Assembly (NCBI GenBank): GCA_036396795.1
Contig: DASWKF010000017.1
Location: forward strand, 124,001-188,000
Reading direction: 5' to 3'
DNA: 64,000 nucleotides
DNA from: JAHEEM01 sp036396795
GTDB lineage: Bacteria > Pseudomonadota > Gammaproteobacteria > Steroidobacterales > Rariloculaceae
Numbering within the stretch: position 1 is the stretch's first letter; each line of letters begins with the position of its first letter. The position numbers and the translations under genes are program-made. Shown here piece after piece: positions 42,403 to 50,849 of this stretch. Under the pieces are notes generated by a model. The model did not search any database, was not told the DNA's origin, and saw nothing but the letters and a program-made list of their open reading frames with translations.

Positions 42403-43656
42403 ATGCTGACGGCCATCCTTCTTATCGTCGTTGCGTTGCTCGGTGCGCCATTGTTCGCGGTGATCGCCGCGAGCGCCATGCTGGGTTTCCACCGTGCCGA
42501 GATCGATCTGTCGATCGTCGCGATCGAGTTTTTCGGTCTCGCGGAGATGCCCATCCTGGTCGCGATACCGCTGTTCACGTTTGCGGGATTTCTGCTGAGC
42601 GAGAGCCGCTCGCCGCAGCGGCTCGTGAGGTTGTCGCAAGCGCTGCTCGGCTGGCTGCCGGGCGGGCTCGCGATCATCTGTCTCGCGGCCTGCGCCCTGT
42701 TCACCGCGTTTACCGGTGCATCCGGGGTGACGATCATCGCGCTCGGCGCGCTGTTTTATCCTGCGCTGACGAGGGCAGGCTACGAGGAGCGCTTCAGTCT
42801 CGGATTGATCACGACCTCCGGCAGTCTCGGCCTGCTGTTCGCGCCTTCACTGCCGCTGATTCTGTTCGGCATAGTCGCCGGCGCGTCGATAGACGACCTG
42901 TTTCTCGCGGGCATACTGCCAGGCCTGCTGCTGATCGTAGTTTTGGCGCTGTACAGCTATTGGAAGAACGCGACATTGCGCACACCCTGGACGGCGGCAT
43001 CGAAAGGCGAGCTGGGTGCTGCGCTTCGCGAGTCGGTCTGGGAGCTGCCGTTGCCGGTTGTCGTGCTCGGCGGCATTTACAGCGGCTATTTCGCCGTCTC
43101 CGAGGCGGCGGCCGTGACGGTGCTCTACGTCTTCATCGTCGAGGTGCTGATCCTGCGCGAGATACCGTGGCGGCGTCTTCCCGAGGTCATGCGCGAATCG
43201 ATGGTGCTCGTCGGGGCGATCTTCATGATACTCGGCGTATCGCTGGCGTCGACCAACTTCATGATCGATATCGGCGTTCCGGAAAGGCTGTTTGCCTTGA
43301 TCGGCGACTACGTGACAAGCCAGGCTTCCTTTCTTTTCGCCTTGATCGTTTTCTTGCTGATCCTGGGTGCGATTCTGGACATATTCTCGGCTTTGGTGCT
43401 CGTAGTGCCGTTGATTTTGCCGGTGGCGACGCGATATGGGATCGACCCGATACATCTTGGTATATTGTTCCTTGCGACCATGGAACTCGGCTACCTGACG
43501 CCGCCGGTAGGACTGAACTTGTTCATCTCCAGCTTTAGATTCGAGCGCAGTATCGCTTCGATCTATCGGGCAACCCTGCCTTTCTTCGCAGTGCTGCTGA
43601 TTGCGGTGTTCTTGATCGCCTATATTCCTTCCTTGTCGCTGATACTGGTGCGCTGA
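42403..43656 (+). CDS. TRAP transporter large permease (DctM family)
   Basis: 417 residues, about 12 hydrophobic segments. LAEMPILVAIPLFTFAGFLL, ACALFTAFTGASGVTIIALG and TPPVGLNLF are DctM signatures. It forms the ion-coupled channel of the transporter. It ends 59 bases before sppA. Confidence 0.94.
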   Translation: MLTAILLIVVALLGAPLFAVIAASAMLGFHRAEIDLSIVAIEFFGLAEMPILVAIPLFTFAGFLLSESRSPQRLVRLSQALLGWLPGGLAIICLAACALFTAFTGASGVTIIALGALFYPALTRAGYEERFSLGLITTSGSLGLLFAPSLPLILFGIVAGASIDDLFLAGILPGLLLIVVLALYSYWKNATLRTPWTAASKGELGAALRESVWELPLPVVVLGGIYSGYFAVSEAAAVTVLYVFIVEVLILREIPWRRLPEVMRESMVLVGAIFMILGVSLASTNFMIDIGVPERLFALIGDYVTSQASFLFALIVFLLILGAILDIFSALVLVVPLILPVATRYGIDPIHLGILFLATMELGYLTPPVGLNLFISSFRFERSIASIYRATLPFFAVLLIAVFLIAYIPSLSLILVR

Positions 43657-43715
43657 GCGGACATGCCGACTTGCGGGCGCTGTCTCGGAATCGGGATTTC
43701 TTCGGAGGGCTGAGA

Positions 43716-45569
43716 GTGGGATTGCTTAAGAAATGTCTTGGGTGGCTTTGGCGAGTGCTGGACGGCACACGCAAGGTCTTGCACCTGTTGGTGTTGTTGT
43801 TCGTGCTCCTGTTGGTGCTTGCGAGCCTCGCGCCCAACGTGCCGAGAATCCCGGCGGCAGGGGCCTTGGTGCTTGCGCCCGAGGGCGATATCGTCGAGCA
43901 GCTGTCCGGGAACCCGCTGGAACGCGCGCTCGCCAAAGCGCGCGGTCTGCCGATTCAAGAAACGGCGCTCAAGGATCTCGTCGAAGCGATTCGCGGCGCG
44001 AAAGACGACGATCGCGTCAAGGTTCTGGTGCTGCAGCTCGACGGCTTGACCAGTGCGGGGCTCAGCAAGCTTCAGGACCTCGCCGACGAGATCGTGCTGT
44101 TCAAGGAGAGCGCCAAGCCTGTGGTCGCCGTCGGCGGCAGCTTCACCAGGCCGCAGTATTACCTCGCCGCGCATGCGGATGAGGTGTTCATGCACCCGAT
44201 GGGGTTCGTATACATCGACGGCTACGGCCGCTTTCAACCCTATTATCGCGAGGCGCTCGACAACCTCATGGTCGATTTTCACGTCTGGCGAGTCGGCGAA
44301 TACAAATCGTTTGTCGAGCCGATCACCAGAGACGGTATGTCCGAGGAGGACAGGGAAGCGTCCGCCGAGTATCTCGCTGCTCTCTGGGATGCCTATCAGG
44401 CGGACGTGACCGCGGCGCGCGAGCTTGCGCCGAGCACGCTGCAGCGTTACGCCGATAATGCCGCCGAGCTGCTGGCGGGGGCCGGCGGCGACGCTGCTCG
44501 GCTCGCCGTCGATCTCGGCCTGGTCGACGAGTTGCTGACGCGCGATCTCGTCGACGAGCGCATCAAGGCGCTGATCGGCGACGACGAGGCCGAGGAGGAG
44601 GAAGGCACGGGCTATCCGCTGATCGGCGATGCCGACTACCTGCGCGCGATTCGCGCGGGCCACCTCGGCGGCGGGGACGCGGACAGCATCGCCGTGCTCG
44701 TCGCCTCCGGCACCATCCTGGACGGCATACAACCTCCGGGGACGGTCGGCGGCGATTCGACCGCGGCCTTGATCAGGGAAGCCATCGACGACGAGCGCGT
44801 CAAGGCGCTGGTATTGCGCGTCGACAGCCCGGGCGGCAGCGCGTTTGCCTCGGAGCTCATCTTGCGTGAGCTCGAGGTTTTTCAGGCGAGCGGCCGGCCT
44901 CTGGTGGCCTCGATGAGCAGCGTCGCCGCCTCCGGCGGTTACTGGATTTCCATGGGCGCCGACGAGATCTGGGCGAGCCCGACGACGATCACCGGATCGA
45001 TCGGCGTGGGCGCGACCTTGCCGACGGTTCCGCGCGCGTTGGATTGGCTCGGCGTTCACTTCGACGGCCTGGGCACGACGAATCTCGCCGGCCAGCTCCA
45101 CCTGGGCCGACCGCTCGGGCCCGACATGGCGGAGGTATTGCGGCAATCGATCGAGTTCAGCTATCAGCAGTTCATCGGCAAGGTCGCGCAGCACCGGGAG
45201 CAGGACGTCGACGGGATCGATGCCGTCGCCCGTGGCCGAGTCTGGATCGGCGCGCGGGCTCAGGAGCTCGATCTGGTCGACCGGCTCGGCAGCTTCGACG
45301 ACGCGCTGGCCTCGGCTGCGGAGCTCGCGGGCCTCGCCGAGGGTGAGTACGAAACGCGCTATCTCGAGCAGGAGCTCGGTTTCGCCGAGCAGCTGGCGCT
45401 GGACCTCGTCGGCGTGGCGGAGCCTTTGGTTCGTGCGCTGCCCGAGGGGCCGCTGTTCTCACAGGAGTTTCGGCAGCTGCTCGACATCGCCGCGCGGCCG
45501 TTCACCTGGGTCGACAAGCTCAACGATCCGCGAGGCTTGTACGCGTACTGCTTCTGCGACGTGTTGTAG
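43716..45569 (+). CDS. sppA: signal peptide peptidase SppA, 67-kDa type
   Basis: 617 residues from a GTG (CGGAGGG about 8 bases upstream). One N-terminal membrane helix (about residues 21-40), then two tandem S49 halves. The general base is Lys197 in GEYKSFVEP and the nucleophile is Ser406 in SSVAASGGYW, the Ser/Lys dyad split across halves as in E. coli SppA. It cleaves remnant signal peptides in the inner membrane. The Hsp15-like gene begins 8 bases downstream. Confidence 0.95.
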   Translation: MGLLKKCLGWLWRVLDGTRKVLHLLVLLFVLLLVLASLAPNVPRIPAAGALVLAPEGDIVEQLSGNPLERALAKARGLPIQETALKDLVEAIRGAKDDDRVKVLVLQLDGLTSAGLSKLQDLADEIVLFKESAKPVVAVGGSFTRPQYYLAAHADEVFMHPMGFVYIDGYGRFQPYYREALDNLMVDFHVWRVGEYKSFVEPITRDGMSEEDREASAEYLAALWDAYQADVTAARELAPSTLQRYADNAAELLAGAGGDAARLAVDLGLVDELLTRDLVDERIKALIGDDEAEEEEGTGYPLIGDADYLRAIRAGHLGGGDADSIAVLVASGTILDGIQPPGTVGGDSTAALIREAIDDERVKALVLRVDSPGGSAFASELILRELEVFQASGRPLVASMSSVAASGGYWISMGADEIWASPTTITGSIGVGATLPTVPRALDWLGVHFDGLGTTNLAGQLHLGRPLGPDMAEVLRQSIEFSYQQFIGKVAQHREQDVDGIDAVARGRVWIGARAQELDLVDRLGSFDDALASAAELAGLAEGEYETRYLEQELGFAEQLALDLVGVAEPLVRALPEGPLFSQEFRQLLDIAARPFTWVDKLNDPRGLYAYCFCDVL

Positions 45570-45577
45570 CTTGCGGG

Positions 45578-45946
45578 ATGCGCCTCGATCGTTGGCTCTG
45601 GTGCGCGCGGTTCTTCAAGACGCGCAGCCTGGCGAGCGAGGCGATCCAGGGCGGTCACGTCAGGGTCGCGGGCAGGCGAAGCAAGGCGTCCAAGGAGGTC
45701 GCGGTCGGCGACGAGCTCACGATCGTGAAGGGCCCGGAATCGTGGGTAGTGGTCGTCACGGTGCTGCCCGAGCGACGTGGGCCCGCGGCGGAAGCGAGGC
45801 GGCTCTACGTCGAGGATCCGGCATCGGTCGAGCGCCGCGAGCTCGCCCGGCGCGACCGGCGCGAATCGAGCGCGCGGCCGCCGACTCCCGGTCGGCCGGA
45901 CAAGCGCACCCGGCGCCTGATCCGCGGCCAGCGACGCAAAGCCTGA
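45578..45946 (+). CDS. hslR: S4-domain RNA-binding protein (Hsp15/HslR-like)
   Basis: 122 residues. The start MRLDRWLWCARFFKTRSLASEAIQGGHVRVAG is the S4 RNA-binding domain in the Hsp15 form. The C-terminal half is rich in Arg/Ala (RRDRRESSARPPTPGRPDKRTRR), typical of HslR, which binds free 50S subunits carrying stalled nascent chains. Confidence 0.88.
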   Translation: MRLDRWLWCARFFKTRSLASEAIQGGHVRVAGRRSKASKEVAVGDELTIVKGPESWVVVVTVLPERRGPAAEARRLYVEDPASVERRELARRDRRESSARPPTPGRPDKRTRRLIRGQRRKA

Positions 45947-45979
45947 TGCGCCGTCGCAGCCGCCAGGCGGTACCCTCAC

Positions 45980-46495
45980 TCAGTCTTCGATCAGCAGGAT
46001 CTCGGAGTTCTTGGGGTAGTCGTAATAGGCGAGCACGGCCCCGGCCTCAGGCAGCCGGCCCCAATGGCTCGTGTCGAAGTCCCCGGCGACGACGCTGGTC
46101 GTGGGGAGGTTGTCGAGCTTGAGCTCCGGAAACAGGCGGTTGGCCAGATCCGTGAGCCCCGGATTGTGGCCGAAGAGCATCAGGTCGGAGAAGTCGTCCT
46201 GTTGCTCGCATATGACCGCGATCGCTTCGTCCGGGCTCGCCAGATAGAGCTGTTGCTCGAGATGCAGGAATTCGAGCGGGTAGCCGAGGATCCCGGCGAT
46301 CGTTTTCGCCGTCGCCTGGGCGCGAAGGGCCGGGCTGGAAACGATTAACGACGGACGCGCCTTGCGGGCGAGCAGGCGGGTCCCCATCTTGCGCGCGTCT
46401 CGCTCGCCGCGGTCGGAAAGCGGGCGGTCTCGATCAGCCGCCGCGTTCGACGTCCAGCTCGACTTCGCGTGGCGAACCAGGGTCAGGCGTTTCAT
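45980..46495 (-). CDS. SixA-like phosphohistidine phosphatase
   Basis: 171 residues. The N-terminal LVRHAKSSW supplies the RHG catalytic His, followed by DRPLSDRGERDARKMG, SPALRAQATAKTIA and the second His in LFGHNPGLTDLANRL. This is the short SixA type that dephosphorylates histidine in phosphorelay/PTS components. It begins 9 bases after sufT on the same strand and may be the last gene of the suf operon. Confidence 0.88.
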   Translation of the reverse strand: MKRLTLVRHAKSSWTSNAAADRDRPLSDRGERDARKMGTRLLARKARPSLIVSSPALRAQATAKTIAGILGYPLEFLHLEQQLYLASPDEAIAVICEQQDDFSDLMLFGHNPGLTDLANRLFPELKLDNLPTTSVVAGDFDTSHWGRLPEAGAVLAYYDYPKNSEILLIED

Positions 46496-46504
46496 GCCGC
46501 GAGT

Positions 46505-47056
46505 TTAGAGCAAACCGGCTTCGAGTTGCGCCTCTTCCGACATCATCGAGCGATTCCATGGCGGGTCGAACACCAGCTCCACCTCCGCACGATGGATGGT
46601 CGGAATGATCTCGATTTTCTCGCGCACGTCCTCGGTGAGTATCGGACCCATGCCGCAGCCCGGCGCCGTCAGCGTAATGTCGATGTGCACGATGCGCTTG
46701 CCGTCCTCGTCGCGACCGAGCTCGCAGCGGTAAACGAGGCCGAGATCGACGATATTGATTGGAATCTCGGGATCGAAGCAGGTCTTGAGCTGCTGCCAGA
46801 TGACGCTCTCGAGCTCCTTTTCAGTCGGATCCGCGGAAACTTCGGGCGCCCGGATCGGATCCTTGCCGATGGCATCGGCGTCGGTGCCGGCAACGCGGAA
46901 CAGATTACCTTCGATATATACCGTGAAGCTGCCGCCGAGCGCCTGCGTGATGAATCCGGTCGCTCCTTCGGGAAGCCTGACATCTTCCCCCGACGGGATC
47001 AAAGTCGCCGGGCACTCACGCGAGACAACCACGGGTTCGCTGCCTGGGTAGTACAC
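46505..47056 (-). CDS. sufT: SufT family Fe-S cluster assembly protein (DUF59/MIP18)
   Basis: 183 residues from a GTG with CGGAG upstream. The N-terminal part (SRECPATLIPSGEDVRLPEGATGFITQALGG-type, with a Cys) is the SufT extension. The C-terminal part (VIWQQLKTCFDPEIPINIVDLGLVY ... LTAPGCGMGPILTEDV) is the DUF59 domain with its conserved Cys. A maturation/trafficking factor of the SUF pathway. Only 3 bases separate it from sufU. Confidence 0.92.
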   Translation of the reverse strand: MYYPGSEPVVVSRECPATLIPSGEDVRLPEGATGFITQALGGSFTVYIEGNLFRVAGTDADAIGKDPIRAPEVSADPTEKELESVIWQQLKTCFDPEIPINIVDLGLVYRCELGRDEDGKRIVHIDITLTAPGCGMGPILTEDVREKIEIIPTIHRAEVELVFDPPWNRSMMSEEAQLEAGLL

Positions 47057-47059
47057 GCG

Positions 47060-47512
47060 TCACTCCGTGGATACGCTGTCGTCGGGGCCCGTGAGCGCGG
47101 TTCTCATGGCGTGCCAACTGAGGCTTGCGCACTTGACCCGGCTTGGGAACTCTCGCACGCCGGACAGCGCCGCAAGCTTGCCGAGCTCATCCAGGTCCTC
47201 GGGGGCGTCGGAGCCCTTGGTCAACATGCCGTGAACCTTGTCGAACAGCTCGAGGCTTTCCGAGATCGTGCTGCCCTTGATCCTCTCGGTCATGAGGGAC
47301 GATGACGCGACCGAGATCGCGCAGCCGGTCCCTTTGAAACGGATGTCCTCGACGCGATCGCCGTCGAGCTTGACGTAGAGAGTCACACGGTCGCCGCAAA
47401 GAGGGTTCACGCCTTCGATTATGCGATCGGCCGGCTCCAGCTCGCCAAAATTGCGCGGTTGCCGGTTGTGGTCGAGGATGACTTCGCGGTAGAGGTCTTG
47501 CAATTCGCTCAA
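47060..47512 (-). CDS. sufU: SufU-type Fe-S scaffold / sulfur-transfer protein
   Basis: 150 residues from a TTG giving MSELQDLYREVILDHNRQPRN. The TTGA overlap with the sufS stop supports this start. The three metal cysteines are in NPLCGD, GTGCAISVASSSLM and VKCASLSW, with the adjacent Asp of CGD and the 18-residue SufU-type insertion around SDAPEDLDELGKLAALSG. It accepts sulfur from SufS. Confidence 0.94.
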   Translation of the reverse strand: MSELQDLYREVILDHNRQPRNFGELEPADRIIEGVNPLCGDRVTLYVKLDGDRVEDIRFKGTGCAISVASSSLMTERIKGSTISESLELFDKVHGMLTKGSDAPEDLDELGKLAALSGVREFPSRVKCASLSWHAMRTALTGPDDSVSTE

Positions 47513-48771
47513 GCGAAAAACTCCAGTGCGCGCTTCAATCCCTCGACGAGACGATCCACGTCGTCGCGATTGTTGTAGAACGCAAACGATGCGCGCGCCG
47601 TGGCCGGGATCTTGAAATGATCCATTACGGGCATGGCGCAATGGTGACCCGTGCGGACCGCAACGCCTTCCCGGTCGAGTATCGTGCCCAGGTCGTGCGC
47701 GTGAATGCCGCCGAGCAGGAAGGACACGATACCTGCCTTCTCGCGGGCTTCTCCAATAATGCGGATCTCCGGAAGCTTGATCAGCTCCTGTGTCGCATAT
47801 TCGAGCAGCTCGTCCTCGTAGCGGCTGCGGGACTCGAAATCGATGCCCGCGAGGTAGTCGATCGTCGCGCCGAGCCCGATCGCCCCGGTAATGTGCGGCG
47901 TGCCGGCCTCGAACTTGTAGGGGAGGGCGTTGTAAGTCGTCGCCTCGAAGCTGACTGTGCGAATCATCTCGCCGCCGCCCTGATAGGGGGGCATGGTCTC
48001 GAGCAGTTGCGTCTTGCCGTACAAGACGCCGATTCCCGTCGGGCCGAACATCTTGTGACTGGAAAAGGCGTAGAAGTCGCAATCCACAGCCCGCACGTCG
48101 ATTTGCAGGTGCGGCGCCGCCTGCGCGCCGTCGATGAGCACTACGGCGCCGGCCGCATGCGCTTTGGCCGTCAGTTCCTCGACGGGATTGATGGTGCCGA
48201 GCGCGTTGGACACGTGCCCGAAAGCGACGATCTTGGTGCGACGGCTGAGGCGACTTTCGAAAGCGGGCAGGTCGAGCTCCCCGCGTGGGGTGATCGGCGC
48301 GGGCACCACGCGGGCGCCGGTTTTCTCGCAGATGAGCTGCCAGGGCACGATATTGGAGTGATGCTCCATCGTGGTCAAGAGCACTTCATCGCCGGCCTCG
48401 AGCAGCTGACCGCCGAGGCTCGAAGCGACGAGGTTGATGGACTCCGTGGTGCCGCGCGTGAAGATGATCTCGTGCGAGGCTGCCGCGTTGATGAAGCGCC
48501 TGACCTTTTCGCGAGCGCCTTCGTAGGCCGCCGTGGACCGTTGGCTCAGCTCGTGAACACCTCGATGGACGTTGGCGTGATTGCGTTGCTCCTGCTCGAC
48601 CATCGCATCGATGACTGCGCGAGGTCGTTGCGCCGATGCTGCGCTGTCGAGGTACACGAGTGGCTTTCCGGCGATCTCTTGGTCCAATATCGGGAAGTCC
48701 GCCCGCAAAGACGCGATGTCCTTGATCAGACCTCCAGGATTCCGTGCGGGGATTCTCGGGACGCTGCTCAT
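47509..48771 (-). CDS. sufS: cysteine desulfurase SufS
   Basis: 420 residues from the Met whose ATGA overlaps the sufD stop; a Met five codons earlier is an alternative. PLP lysine Lys240 in FSSHKMFGPTG, TTMEHHSNIVPWQ, DGAQAAPH and the active-site Cys378 in RTGHHCAMPVM identify group II (SufS) desulfurases. It releases sulfur from cysteine for cluster assembly on SufBCD via SufU. Confidence 0.96.
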   Translation of the reverse strand: MSSVPRIPARNPGGLIKDIASLRADFPILDQEIAGKPLVYLDSAASAQRPRAVIDAMVEQEQRNHANVHRGVHELSQRSTAAYEGAREKVRRFINAAASHEIIFTRGTTESINLVASSLGGQLLEAGDEVLLTTMEHHSNIVPWQLICEKTGARVVPAPITPRGELDLPAFESRLSRRTKIVAFGHVSNALGTINPVEELTAKAHAAGAVVLIDGAQAAPHLQIDVRAVDCDFYAFSSHKMFGPTGIGVLYGKTQLLETMPPYQGGGEMIRTVSFEATTYNALPYKFEAGTPHITGAIGLGATIDYLAGIDFESRSRYEDELLEYATQELIKLPEIRIIGEAREKAGIVSFLLGGIHAHDLGTILDREGVAVRTGHHCAMPVMDHFKIPATARASFAFYNNRDDVDRLVEGLKRALEFFA

Positions 48772-50078
48772 GGCGCGGGATTCCATTGCAGGTCCTCGGG
48801 AAGCTCCAGGTCCAGCTTGTCGGTGAGCCGGCGCTGCAAGCCGGTAATCGACGCACGCGACAGGATCTCGTTGGCGAATGCGAGCGTCAGCAGACCTCTC
48901 GCGGCGGGATCTGCGATGCCGCGACTCTTGAGATAGAACAATTGCTCTTCGTCGAGCTCGCCGACAGTGGCGCCGTGTGCGCACTTGACGTCGTCGGCAT
49001 AGATCTCGAGCTCCGGCTTGGTGTCGATCTCGCCGCGATCGGACAATAGCAGGTTGTCGCTGGTCTGGCGCGCGTCGATGCCGCGCGTCTGCTTGTGAAC
49101 GATCACCTTGCCGTTGAAAACGCCGCGCCCGTGCTCGCCGATGATGCTGCGGAACACCTCCCGGCTTCGCGTCGACGATGCGCAGTGATCGACGCGCAGA
49201 TGATTGTCGACATGCTGCCCGCCCGTAGCGACGAAGAGCCCGGCAAGGTCGCAGCCCGCCTCCGGTTCCCGGAGCTTGATCTGCACGTCGTTGCGCACGA
49301 GCTTCCCGCCGAGGTCGATGTAAGTGATGTCGAGCTGGGCGCCCGCGGCCAAATCTGCTTCGAGCAGCTCGGTGTGCAAGTGCTCCGGGCCGTGGTCTTG
49401 AAGGCGCGTCAAGGTCAGCCCGGCGCCCGCCTGCATGGAGATGCGCGTCAACGCGTTGGTCCAACCGGACGATGCGCCGGTGCCGAGGTAGTGCTGCACG
49501 AGTGTCGCGCGGGCATCGCGGCCGATATCGATTTGCAGTCTCGGCTGCGGCGCCTGCGAAGGGCGGTCGCTGTCGATGAGCAGCAAATGGATCGGCTGCT
49601 CGACGATCGTCCCTTCGCCGAGCCGCAGCCACGCCCCCTGGGACGCGAAAGCCATGTTCAGCGCCGCCAGCGGCGGTGAGTCACCGCGCATTTGCAGCGC
49701 CGCGGGGTCGAGATCGTCCCAGGACTCGCCGAGGTTCGAAAGCGTCGCGCCTCGCGGCAGGCCGCCGGACGCCCGGTCGACGATCAGGTGGCCGTCGACG
49801 AACAGCAGCCACAGGGAGCCCGTCTTGAGACCGGCCGTTGCGATCAGCCTTGCATACGCGTCCGGGCTCGCGTCATCGGGCCGCGTCGGCAGCAGATCGA
49901 AGGACGCCTCCGAGAGCGCACGCAGGTCCGTATAGCGCCAGTCCTCGAGCTTCCTCGAAGGGAATCCCGCGCCGCTGAAGGCGTTCATCGCCGCCTCGCG
50001 TGCCGCCTGAACGGCCGCCGACCCCGGCAGTCGGGAGAGATTCTGCCGCAGTCGATCCGTGAGCTCCTGGGGGGTCAT
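48768..50078 (-). CDS. sufD: Fe-S cluster assembly protein SufD
   Basis: 436 residues. FPSRKLEDWRYTDL near the start and the C-terminal SufBD core (VHKQTRGIDARQTSDNLLLSDRGEIDTKPELEIYADDVKCAHGATVG, broken over its conserved strands) match SufD. The conserved His of the KCAHGAT loop is the SufD residue that faces SufB Cys. It overlaps sufC by 4 bases (ATGA). Confidence 0.95.
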   Translation of the reverse strand: MTPQELTDRLRQNLSRLPGSAAVQAAREAAMNAFSGAGFPSRKLEDWRYTDLRALSEASFDLLPTRPDDASPDAYARLIATAGLKTGSLWLLFVDGHLIVDRASGGLPRGATLSNLGESWDDLDPAALQMRGDSPPLAALNMAFASQGAWLRLGEGTIVEQPIHLLLIDSDRPSQAPQPRLQIDIGRDARATLVQHYLGTGASSGWTNALTRISMQAGAGLTLTRLQDHGPEHLHTELLEADLAAGAQLDITYIDLGGKLVRNDVQIKLREPEAGCDLAGLFVATGGQHVDNHLRVDHCASSTRSREVFRSIIGEHGRGVFNGKVIVHKQTRGIDARQTSDNLLLSDRGEIDTKPELEIYADDVKCAHGATVGELDEEQLFYLKSRGIADPAARGLLTLAFANEILSRASITGLQRRLTDKLDLELPEDLQWNPAP

Positions 50079-50830
50079 GCCGGTTCCGCTTGCTGTTGAA
50101 TCCAGTCGTAGCCGTGCTCGTCGAGCTCCCGCGCCAGCGTTCGATCGCCGGACTTGACGATGCGGCCTCGGCTCAGCACGTGCACGTAGTCCGGCTCGAT
50201 GAGCTCCAGCAAGCGCTCGTAGTGAGTGACGAGGATCATCGAGCGCTGCGGGTCACGGGCGCTGTTGACGGCCTTGGCGACGACCTTGAGCGCGTCGACG
50301 TCGAGCCCGGAATCGGTTTCGTCGAGCACCGCAAGACGTGGTTGCAGGGTAAGCATCTGCAAGATCTCGTTGCGCTTTTTCTCACCGCCGGAAAAACCGG
50401 CGTTGACGCTGCGCGAGAGAAAATCCTTGGGAATCTGCATGAATTCCATATGCTGCTTGATCAAGCGCATGAACTCGAACGCATCGACCGCGGGCTCGCC
50501 GCGAGACTTTTTCTGAGCATTGAGCGCCGCCTTGAGCAGATAGGCGTTGTTGACGCCGGGGATCTCGATCGGATACTGAAAGGCGAGAAACAGGCCGGCC
50601 CGGGCGCGTTCCTCGGGCGACATGGAGAGCAGATCGGCGTCGAGAAACCGGACGGTACCGCTTGTGACCTCGTAGTCCGGGCGCCCCGCGAGCACTTGCG
50701 CGAGCGTGCTTTTCCCCGAGCCGTTCGGGCCCATGATGGCGTGCACTTCCCCGGCGCCCACCGACAACGACAAGCCGTCGAGGATCTCATGGCCTTGAAC
50801 GCTAACATGCAGTGAATTTATCTCGAGCAT
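50075..50830 (-). CDS. sufC: Fe-S cluster assembly ATPase SufC
   Basis: 251 residues from MLEINSLHVSVQG. ABC ATPase with GPNGSGKST, a long insertion (AYLLKAALNAQKKSRGE...), signature FSGGEKKRNEI, and Walker B AVLDETDSGLD. It drives conformational change of SufBD. The 19 bases before it follow the sufB stop. Confidence 0.97.
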   Translation of the reverse strand: MLEINSLHVSVQGHEILDGLSLSVGAGEVHAIMGPNGSGKSTLAQVLAGRPDYEVTSGTVRFLDADLLSMSPEERARAGLFLAFQYPIEIPGVNNAYLLKAALNAQKKSRGEPAVDAFEFMRLIKQHMEFMQIPKDFLSRSVNAGFSGGEKKRNEILQMLTLQPRLAVLDETDSGLDVDALKVVAKAVNSARDPQRSMILVTHYERLLELIEPDYVHVLSRGRIVKSGDRTLARELDEHGYDWIQQQAEPA

Positions 50831-50849
50831 TGCGCAGCAAACTCCCTTG

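Noticed and set aside
43620..45194. Long - strand open frame opposite sppA
   Set aside because: Antisense of sppA, whose catalytic motifs are clear; no homology-like features.
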